32,151 nucleotides of DNA. It comes from Paenibacillus antibioticophila (lineage in GTDB: Bacteria; Bacillota; Bacilli; Paenibacillales; Paenibacillaceae). The translations under genes and the position numbers were made by a program. Under the pieces are notes generated by a model. That model saw only the letters and a list, made by a program, of their open reading frames with translations. It had not been told where the DNA came from and made no database searches. The stretch is taken from NCBI RefSeq assembly GCF_000455265.1, contig NZ_HG005139.1:916500-948650 (forward strand), read 5' to 3'. Each line of letters opens with the position of its first letter. The stretch's first letter is position 1. Shown here one piece after another: positions 26,510 to 32,151 of this stretch.

Positions 26510-27874
26510 ATGAGCATTTATAATATCACAGACTATGGTGCAAACAGAGACAGCGGTATACCGGCAACTGCAGCAATCGCCGCAGCGATAGAGGCTGCGA
26601 GCGAAGCCGGCGGCGGAACAGTCTACGTTCCTGCAGGGGTGTATGTGACGGGATCGATTCGGATGAAAAGCCATGTCGAGCTTCGGCTTAGTCCTGGCTC
26701 GGTGCTATCCTTCAGTACCAATCCGGCTGATTATCCTGTGGTGGAATCAAGATGGGAGGGTGTAAAGCGGCCTGTGCATGCCTCTTGCATCTATGGCGAA
26801 GACCTGGAGCAAGTCTCGGTGACGGGCAGCGGGACGCTGGACGGGAACGGACAGCCGTGGTGGCATAAGCAGAGAAATGCTCCGCATGAGCTGGAGTACC
26901 CGCGGCCGAAGCTGATCAGCTTTGACCGGTGCCGGCGGATCACCATCCGGGATATCTCGCTCATTCAATCTCCGTCCTGGACGATTAATCCGATCTGCTG
27001 CAGCGATGTCACGATCGATAATGTGTCGATTAACAATCCGGCGGACTCTCCGAATACGGATGGAATTAATCCGGAATCCTGCAACAATGTCCGTATTGCG
27101 AACTGCCATATCGATGTCGGGGATGATTGCATCGCTATTAAGGCGGGAACGGAAGATACGGCGGAAAGGGTGGCCTGCGAGAATATTACGATTACGGGCT
27201 GCACGATGATACATGGACATGGCGGTGTGGTGATCGGCAGTGAAATGAGCGGCGATGTCCGCAATGTCACCATCAGCAATTGTATCTTTAAAGGAACGGA
27301 CCGGGGAATCCGTATTAAATCCCGTCGCGGCCGCGGCGGTACGGTCGAGGATATTCGCGTTGCCAATGTGGTTATGGAGGAGGTCATCTGCCCCTTCATT
27401 ATGAATCTCTATTATTTCTGCGGCCCGCGCGGGAAGGAAAAATACGTGTGGGACAAAACGCCTTATCCGGTGACAAAGGAAACGCCCAGGTTCAGAAGAA
27501 TACATTTCATGAACGTAACAGCCCGGGAGGTCCATGCAGCAGCAGGATTTCTTTATGGGTTGGCAGAACAGTACGTATCAGAGATTACGTTTGACGGAAT
27601 CGATATTTCCATGGCCAAGGAAGCGATTCCGGGCAAGCCGGCCATGATGTCGGGCATACAGGATATGAAGCAGCGCGGGTTCTATCTGGGAAATGTCCGG
27701 GATGTGCGTTTTAACCGGGTTACGATTGAGAATCACTTAGGCCCTGCCTTCTACATCGAGAACGGGGAAGATGTCGAAATCGTGCATTGCCGATCAAAAA
27801 ATACGAGCAAGCCGGAGCCTTTGGTGGAACAGGTGGAGCTCGTACCGTTAAATCTGGAGTTGGAAGAATCCTGA
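26510..27874 (+). CDS. GH28 polygalacturonase (exo-type, cytoplasmic)
   Basis: Right-handed beta-helix glycosidase of family 28, hydrolysing alpha-1,4 bonds between galacturonates. All family motifs are present: N182-T-D-G, G-D205-D206, H237 in HGHGGVVIG and R268-I-K. The N-terminus is YNITDYGANRDSG with no signal peptide. ATG 26510 follows TAGGAG, 14 nt after the previous stop; the 454-residue product is normal length. Its cytoplasmic location implies it trims imported oligomers, most likely exo-acting or able to act on unusual ends; the bond preference is not visible. Confidence 0.92.
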   Translation: MSIYNITDYGANRDSGIPATAAIAAAIEAASEAGGGTVYVPAGVYVTGSIRMKSHVELRLSPGSVLSFSTNPADYPVVESRWEGVKRPVHASCIYGEDLEQVSVTGSGTLDGNGQPWWHKQRNAPHELEYPRPKLISFDRCRRITIRDISLIQSPSWTINPICCSDVTIDNVSINNPADSPNTDGINPESCNNVRIANCHIDVGDDCIAIKAGTEDTAERVACENITITGCTMIHGHGGVVIGSEMSGDVRNVTISNCIFKGTDRGIRIKSRRGRGGTVEDIRVANVVMEEVICPFIMNLYYFCGPRGKEKYVWDKTPYPVTKETPRFRRIHFMNVTAREVHAAAGFLYGLAEQYVSEITFDGIDISMAKEAIPGKPAMMSGIQDMKQRGFYLGNVRDVRFNRVTIENHLGPAFYIENGEDVEIVHCRSKNTSKPEPLVEQVELVPLNLELEES

Positions 27875-27912
27875 GTATGAAAAAGTAGTGTAGTGGAGAG
27901 GAGCCGTCTGGC

Positions 27913-28893
27913 ATGATTTTGGTTGGGGCATCGTCCTTCTGTCATTTCCGAACAATACAGGGGGCGGTAGATTTTCTAGAGCAGACAGCTTCCGGAGAGC
28001 AGGAAACGATTTGTATCTTGCCGGGGATCTACGAGGAGCAGGTCATCATCTACCGGTCCAATCTGAAAATGGTTGGCATTGGAGCGGTTGAGTTAACGAT
28101 GAACCGTTATGCCAAGGAACTGGATGAAGACGGGAATGAAATCGGCACATTTGCCACGCCGACCTTATTTCTGGGCGGAGAACGCCTTGTCGTTGAAAAT
28201 ATGACGATTTCCAATACGGCAGGGATGGGGGAGCATATCGGTCAAGCTGTGGCGGTGTATGCCCATTGTGACCAGACGGTCTTTCGCAATTGTGTATTCA
28301 AGGGCCACCAGGACACTTTATTTACTGGCCCTTTGCCGCCAAAGCCCAAGGAGCGGGCGCAATTTGGCGGTGTCCCGATCAGGGAGCAGCATGATCATTA
28401 TCGCCAGCTGTATCAAAATTGCTACATCGAGGGGACCGTCGATTTTATCTTTGGCGGGGCGACTGCTTATTTTGATGGCTGCAATATTCACAGCCTGCTG
28501 CAAGCGCCCGGGAAGAGAGGGTATCTTACGGCCGCCTCCACTCCAATCGGACAACAATACGGTTATGTCTTCTGTGGCTGCTTCATCACGGCAGATCCCG
28601 GTGTGTCGGAGGTATTTCTGGGACGGCCTTGGCGCGAGTATGCCCAGACCGTATTTGTGAATTGCCAAATGAGCGAGCATATTCATCCGTTAGGCTGGGA
28701 CCACTGGGATAATCCGGCAAATGAGCAGACGGTAGATTATCGGGAGTACGGACCGGCAGAGATGATGACTGCGATCTCCAAGAGCAGGGTGGCCTGGGCG
28801 AGGTGTGAGGCGCTTGAAGAAGCTGCAGACAACCCGGCAGCAGATTATGCCCTGGAGCAGGTTTTCGCCGGAACCGATTTCTGGAGGAACTAG
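27913..28893 (+). CDS. CE8 pectin methylesterase (cytoplasmic)
   Basis: Carbohydrate esterase family 8, a beta-helix that removes methyl esters from galacturonates. Catalytic motifs are GHQDTLF with acid/base D134, DFIFGGA with nucleophile D177 and LGRPWREYAQTVF with R238 and W240; the QAVAVY segment supplies another conserved glutamine. The 326-residue protein lacks a signal peptide, unlike most pectin methylesterases. ATG 27913 has GAGAGGAG upstream. As the last gene of the operon, it would demethylate imported oligomers so that GH28 and GH105 can act. No terminator is visible after it. Confidence 0.93.
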   Translation: MILVGASSFCHFRTIQGAVDFLEQTASGEQETICILPGIYEEQVIIYRSNLKMVGIGAVELTMNRYAKELDEDGNEIGTFATPTLFLGGERLVVENMTISNTAGMGEHIGQAVAVYAHCDQTVFRNCVFKGHQDTLFTGPLPPKPKERAQFGGVPIREQHDHYRQLYQNCYIEGTVDFIFGGATAYFDGCNIHSLLQAPGKRGYLTAASTPIGQQYGYVFCGCFITADPGVSEVFLGRPWREYAQTVFVNCQMSEHIHPLGWDHWDNPANEQTVDYREYGPAEMMTAISKSRVAWARCEALEEAADNPAADYALEQVFAGTDFWRN

Positions 28894-28934
28894 CTTTCAA
28901 GGATAGGAACGGACGGATGGACGGCTGCGTAACC

Positions 28935-29112
28935 TTTGTATGAAATATCGTATAAAAGCCAACGCCGTAGTGGTCGGACAAGTGAATTTGTACGAATAAA
29001 CATACAAAAGATTCCACCTGCGGCTTGGATACGCCAATTTTATACGAATAAACATACAAATTCTTCTATCTAGTGCTCATTTAGCGCTTTTTTATGCGAA
29101 AGATCGTACAAA
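28935..29112. repeat. Four 22-bp palindromic repeats at exact 52-bp period
   Basis: Repeats lie at 28935-28956, 28987-29008, 29039-29060 and 29091-29112, with pattern TTTRTACG-N6-CRTACAAA and changes mostly kept symmetrical. The three 30-bp intervals between them differ from one another. All align in one direction (a GAA follows the left arm in each). The array fills the gap between the methylesterase and the tRNA-Leu promoter. No cas gene or leader is present, so this is not called a CRISPR array. Confidence 0.92.
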
Positions 29113-29144
29113 GCCCGCCGTATGGCTGATTTCGAAAAGTGTTG

Positions 29145-29173
29145 TTGACTGGCTTCGGGATCCGTGGTAATAT
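29145..29173 (+). promoter_or_regulatory. Promoter of tRNA-Leu
   Basis: TTGACT (29145-29150), a 17-nt spacer and TAATAT (29168-29173), 40 nt before the tRNA. A good sigma-A match. Confidence 0.75.
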
Positions 29174-29212
29174 TTATTTCGTTGCCGCTAAATTAATGGC
29201 ATCACAATAAAT

Positions 29213-29300
<88 letters not shown>

Positions 29301-29302
29301 AT

Positions 29303-29700
29303 CTAACAATGAACGAGCTCTTGAGTTTCCTTTTGTGGAGATTCAGGAGCTTTTTGTATATTCGTAATTTGCAAGGTATTGCTCATTACTTGAGCTGAAG
29401 AAAGTTTTGAGTTGTATTCAAGATGAACATAAATGTTGGCGGTCATGGAATAATGGCTATGCCCCAGCCATGCCTGAATTCCTTTTAAGCTGACACCGTT
29501 AGCAAGCAGCAAGCTGGCACAACTGTGCCGAAGAGCGTGAAACCGAATTCGCTGAAAATTATGCTTTTTTCAGGACGAGCAGAAAATGTTGAGTAATATA
29601 CCCGGCTTAATTCGCTCTCCCAGCTTATTGACGTAAATATAGTCCTGATATCGGTCGCTGTAAGAATCCTTGTACAGAATGGCCGCAAAAGCAGTTCCAG
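29303..29700 (-). pseudogene. Tyrosine recombinase (phage/ICE integrase), C-terminal remnant
   Basis: Integrase of a mobile element, catalysing site-specific recombination. Its stop lies 3 nt past the tRNA-Leu CCA. The catalytic core is recognisable in pieces: FHALRHSCASLLLANGVSL (R of the HxxR box), WLGHSHYSMT (second box) and the nucleophilic Y in ANIYVHLEYNSK. Upstream, DYIYVNKLGERIKPG, then YITQHFLLVLKK, then HNFQRIRFH are in different frames. One G missing at 29601-29603 (GGG) and one extra A at 29565-29570 (A6) would restore a single frame. These offsetting homopolymer changes look like 454 base-call errors. The N-terminal two thirds is lost, cut near 29700 by the IS fragment. Confidence 0.85.
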
Positions 29701-29715
29701 TAAGACGGGAACTAG

Positions 29716-29895
29716 GGGCAAAGTGCGATAACTTGCGCCCGAATGGAGGACGTTTTGGAGACGTATGCCCTGCCCTACGATCCCGAAATCCCGCTGAATT
29801 GAATGGATGAACAACCTGTGCAACTGCTGGAGCATTCTCGTCCACCGGAACGATGAAGCCGGGGCAAGTGTGCCATGAGTACAACGAGTACGTTC
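29716..29895 (+). pseudogene. IS630-family transposase fragment
   Basis: An internal piece of a DDE transposase of the IS630 type. From 29716 the frame reads GQSAITCARMEDVLETYALP and YDPEIPLN, then a TGA at 29800-29802, then MDEQPVQLLEHSRPPER, and after a one-base shift MKPGQVCHEYNEYV to about 29895. Family members have C-M-D-E-Q-P-V-Q-L-L here, so the TGA replaces a cysteine codon or similar. Neither terminal inverted repeats nor either end of the protein is present. It interrupts or abuts the integrase remnant on the opposite strand. Confidence 0.75.
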
Positions 29896-30017
29896 TTCGT
29901 CACAATTATCCCTATATAAGAAGTATTCGTATCCATCTGAATTAACCTTGTTCTCCTCAATGAAGTAATTATCAATCCAAGCGCCCTTTTTTAGTTTGGG
30001 GAACGAATACCGTATAA

Positions 30018-30236
30018 TTCCTTGTTGATGCAAAAATAGGGGTCCTCTACTTCTGGGAAGTAAATGGTTCGGTCCACATGCATTTCTATCAAAAGCTCTT
30101 AAAGCTTGCAGACGGAATGCATACAGTGCCCGGGAAACAAATGGCTGCACAGCGACATCAGGTGATGACCACATTTTTAGATCAATTTGAGAACGAATTG
30201 GGGCTTGCCACCCCTGGAGCAGTTGCCTCGAAGTAA
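30018..30236 (+). pseudogene. HD-domain phosphohydrolase, C-terminal fragment
   Basis: Seventy-two codons open after an in-frame TAA at 30015. The segment FYQKLLKLADGMHT, then GKQMAAQRHQVMTTFLDQFE, resembles the C-terminus of YpgQ/YedJ-type HD hydrolases (which carry F-Y-E-K-L-L-K-L-K and K-R-H-x-F-M-E motifs). The HD metal-binding half is absent. A strong terminator follows, which suggests that this is the genuine 3' end of a former gene. The 118 bp before it (29900-30017) carries nothing I recognise. Confidence 0.6.
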
Positions 30237-30265
30237 AGCGTCAATGCCTGCGGAAGTATTAAAAA

Positions 30266-30310
30266 GTCCATGTTCTGTTGTTGAGAATACAACGGAACAT
30301 GGACCTTTTT
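30266..30310 (+). terminator. Rho-independent terminator
   Basis: GTCCATGTTC (30266-30275) pairs with GAACATGGAC (30295-30304); an inner GTTG/CAAC stem lies past one mismatch, and CTTTTT follows. A run of five A residues precedes it, so it could work in both directions. Confidence 0.92.
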
Positions 30311-30664
30311 GCTATATAAGGCAGAGCTTATAAGCCTCACAAGGCTTTTAATCATTTTTTAATCTGCATTTTACAGTACAGCGAATTTCCCGTTGAATTG
30401 CAAGTCGCGCTAGACAGGCCCTTTTTCCATACCACGATTGTAGATGGACATGTAGTTTACAGCATGTCGGCTGGGGGCGCGAAGTCTTGGAATCGACAGT
30501 ATTACAGCGTTATATGAGAAAAAGAGGGGCGAAGGAAGCGCTGCGAAAGGGGATCTCATCGTCCTTATAGTTGAGATGCCATAATGGTAAGCCGGGTATG
30601 TAACTAATCATACGGCCTAACCGGCATTCTTGCTATGAATTTCGAAACCCCTGTTATATTCTTC
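30311..30664. other. Intergenic stretch without a recognisable gene
   Basis: No frame here has both a ribosome site and a familiar protein. A plus-strand frame is open from about 30319 to 30516, and its part reading FPVELQVALDRPFFHTTIVD looks protein-like but starts without a signal and matches nothing I know. It may be another gene fragment, in keeping with the decay just upstream. Confidence 0.5.
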
Positions 30665-30693
30665 CTAACAAATGCGTCTGGGCTTAGTATAAT
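30665..30693 (+). promoter_or_regulatory. Candidate promoter of the esterase gene
   Basis: CTAACA (30665-30670), 17-nt spacer and a perfect TATAAT (30688-30693), 38 nt before the ATG at 30732. Confidence 0.6.
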
Positions 30694-30731
30694 AGATTAG
30701 GAGTCTATTTAATTGAGATGGGGGCTGCAAG

Positions 30732-31544
30732 ATGAAGATCGTTGATTTGAACCCGAATCCCGGAAGCAAGGCCAGATTGGTCGGTTATTTGCACGATATC
30801 GAGAAGGAGAGCATGGGCAACCGCGTCGAGCGGCCTTGCGTGGTGATTTGCCCCGGCGGCGGCTTTGAAATCCTGTCTCCGCGTGAAGCGGATCCGCCAG
30901 CTACAGCCTTTTTCGCCAAAGGATACCATGTGTTTACGTTGTATTACTCGATCCGGGAGGAGGCGAGCGAACTAAGGCCGATCATGGATATTTCCCTCGC
31001 GATCGCGAAAATCAGGGAAAACGCCGCTGCATGGGGGATTATTCCCCGCCAAATCGCCGTTTGCGGTTATTCGGCCGGCGGATACGTTGCGGCTTCATCG
31101 GGGACCTTGTGGAATCACCCCAAACTGCTGGAGGCGGACGGCAGCCAAGACGGACAAGGCCGGCCGGACGCCATGGTGCTGTGTTACCCGGTCATTACGG
31201 CCGGCGAATTTGCGCACCGGGGCTCCATTGAACGCTTGGGACCCGGCTGGAATGAAGCGGAAAGGGAAGCGACGTTTTCGCTGGAGAATCATGTCACCAC
31301 TTTGACGCCGCCGGCCTTCTTGTGGCATACGGTGGAGGACGCCAGCGTGCCGGTGGAGAATTCCATGACTTTTGCGGCGGCACTGCGGCGAGCCGGCGTC
31401 CCGTTTGAATGCCATCTCTACCAGAACGGCAGACACGGCATGTCGATGTGCACCACGGAGGTCAACAGCCGCGACGACCATTTGGCCACCTGGTTTCCGC
31501 TTTGCCTGGAGTGGCTGAGCCGGCAGTTTGCGTTTGAATATTGA
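30732..31544 (+). CDS. Alpha/beta-hydrolase esterase (BD-FAE / acetyl-xylan-esterase-like)
   Basis: A cytoplasmic serine esterase of the BD-FAE-like alpha/beta-hydrolase group, which removes acetyl or feruloyl groups from sugars. The oxyanion-hole motif is VVICPGGGFEILSPRE. The catalytic triad is S114 in VCGYSAGGYVA, D203 in HTVEDASVPVENS and H235 in QNGRHGMSM. Length 270 residues, no signal peptide. ATG 30732 follows GATGGGGGC. It has its own promoter and is convergent with the histidine kinase, 6 bp between stops. Codons are more GC-rich than in the pectin operon. Plant-polymer deacetylation fits the neighbourhood; the substrate is an inference. Confidence 0.9.
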   Translation: MKIVDLNPNPGSKARLVGYLHDIEKESMGNRVERPCVVICPGGGFEILSPREADPPATAFFAKGYHVFTLYYSIREEASELRPIMDISLAIAKIRENAAAWGIIPRQIAVCGYSAGGYVAASSGTLWNHPKLLEADGSQDGQGRPDAMVLCYPVITAGEFAHRGSIERLGPGWNEAEREATFSLENHVTTLTPPAFLWHTVEDASVPVENSMTFAAALRRAGVPFECHLYQNGRHGMSMCTTEVNSRDDHLATWFPLCLEWLSRQFAFEY

Positions 31545-31550
31545 GGATCG

Positions 31551-32151
31551 TTAGCCGGGTTCCCGGCGCAGCTTCAGCACGAACGTGCTGCCTGCGTCGG
31601 AGCTGCCGTCGAGTATGAGATCTCCGCCTTGGGCGCGGGCGAGCAGGCGGCTGAAGGTCAGGCCGAGCCCCAGCCCACGCACCTTTCTTTTCTTGGCTTC
31701 CCCGCGATAGAATTGCTCGAAGACCTGCGGCTGTTCCTCGGCGGGGATGCCGCTGCCGTTGTCTTGAACGCGGATATCGACATCATGCTCTTGCGCCGTC
31801 AGATCGATCCGAATACGGAGCGGCCGTTCCGGGACCGCCGCCTGGAGCGCATTGTTCAACAAGTTCACGATGATTTGCTGGATGCGCAGGGCATCCCCGC
31901 CGGCAATCAGCTCCTCCGCGCCCGGGGCGACCTTGACGGAAACCGGCTCTCCCTCATGAATCAACCCCCATTGATAGACGATTTCTTCTATGAGCACTTT
32001 GACTTGAAGCGGGCTGTTCTTCACTTCCACGCTGCCGGAGGACAGGGCGTTGTAATGGAGTAGGTCCGCCACCATCCATTCCATCCGTTCCGATTCCTTG
32101 AGGGCAATCTCCAGGAATTCCTCGGCTTCCTCCCGGTTGACAACCCCTTCG
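31551..32151 (-). CDS. Sensor histidine kinase, C-terminal part (cut by window edge)
   Basis: Two-component sensor kinase. The frame is open to the right edge, so only the last 200 residues are seen. It starts within the dimerisation helices (EEFLEIALKESERMEWMVAD), after the phospho-accepting histidine. The ATPase domain is complete: N box QIIVNLLNNAL, G1 box VQDNGSGIP, F box VFEQFYRGEAKKRK and G2 box GLGLGLTFS. The C-terminus is FVLKLRREPG followed by TAA. GC-rich third positions stand out against the genes to the left. The partner regulator should lie beyond the window. Confidence 0.92.
   Translation of the reverse strand, partial: EGVVNREEAEEFLEIALKESERMEWMVADLLHYNALSSGSVEVKNSPLQVKVLIEEIVYQWGLIHEGEPVSVKVAPGAEELIAGGDALRIQQIIVNLLNNALQAAVPERPLRIRIDLTAQEHDVDIRVQDNGSGIPAEEQPQVFEQFYRGEAKKRKVRGLGLGLTFSRLLARAQGGDLILDGSSDAGSTFVLKLRREPG

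Noticed and set aside
26747..27535. Minus-strand frame of 262 residues
   Set aside because: Antisense to the GH28 gene, whose catalytic motifs are all in place; its repetitive I-N-R-D-I text is a mirror of the beta-helix repeats.
28935..29112. CRISPR array
   Set aside because: The repeats are diverged from one another, there are only four, no AT-rich leader or cas gene is present, and the palindromic form with conserved phase fits a different kind of element.
29485..30174. Minus-strand frame of 229 residues
   Set aside because: It runs through the integrase, IS630 and HD fragments in the wrong frame or strand for each. A short part near 29890-30040 (KKGAWIDNYFIEENKVN) looks protein-like but I cannot identify it.

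Overview
The window reads as a stretch of chromosome from a Gram-positive soil or plant-associated bacterium, most likely a Paenibacillus. The evidence is gene content: Bacillus-type yhaO-yhaN, ykvI, xpt and a seven-subunit Mrp antiporter. To this add strong AGGAGG-type ribosome sites, GTG and TTG starts, and a Paenibacillus-style sugar-uptake operon run by a membrane-anchored AraC regulator. The assignment rests on protein resemblance recalled without a database search. The first 41 bases are not genomic: they match a loxP mate-pair linker used in 454 Titanium libraries, so the left edge is a library artefact.

Layout. 42-979 (-): 3'-truncated NSUN/RsmF-type rRNA m5C methyltransferase. 985-1540: gene-poor, with four copies of a 24-bp repeat. 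1624-7323 (+): a GT4 glycosyltransferase, a YhaO-type nuclease and a YhaN-type SMC-like ATPase interrupted by one in-frame TGA. 7329-8360 (-): YkvI membrane protein. 8463-10083: xpt and three small hypothetical genes. 10273-16760 (+): a KdpD-type Usp protein followed by mrpA-G, with mrpA and mrpB fused. 16761-17574: no credible gene, two tandem-repeat arrays (23-bp and 51-bp periods) and a strong terminator.

17575-28893 is a pectin-oligosaccharide utilisation locus. It has a divergent membrane AraC regulator, two paralogous solute-binding lipoproteins, two permeases, a GH105 unsaturated uronyl hydrolase, a GH28 polygalacturonase and a CE8 pectin methylesterase. None of the three enzymes shows a signal peptide and no transport ATPase is present. 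The likely scheme is import of methylated or unsaturated galacturonide oligomers using an ATPase encoded elsewhere, then demethylation and hydrolysis in the cytoplasm. Both binding-protein genes share a roughly 29-bp upstream box, and the second also has a cre-like site.

28894-30730 is a scarred region around tRNA-Leu(CAG). It holds four 22-bp palindromes spaced exactly 52 bp apart, then the tRNA, then a broken tyrosine integrase whose stop lies 3 nt past the tRNA, an IS630-type transposase fragment and the tail of an HD-domain protein with its terminator. 30732-32151 holds a BD-FAE-like esterase and the C-terminal part of a sensor histidine kinase cut by the window edge; this end looks more GC-rich than the rest.

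The most unusual theme is the non-coding DNA. Three separate intergenic gaps carry different repeats, all with a repeat-to-repeat distance of 50-52 bp.
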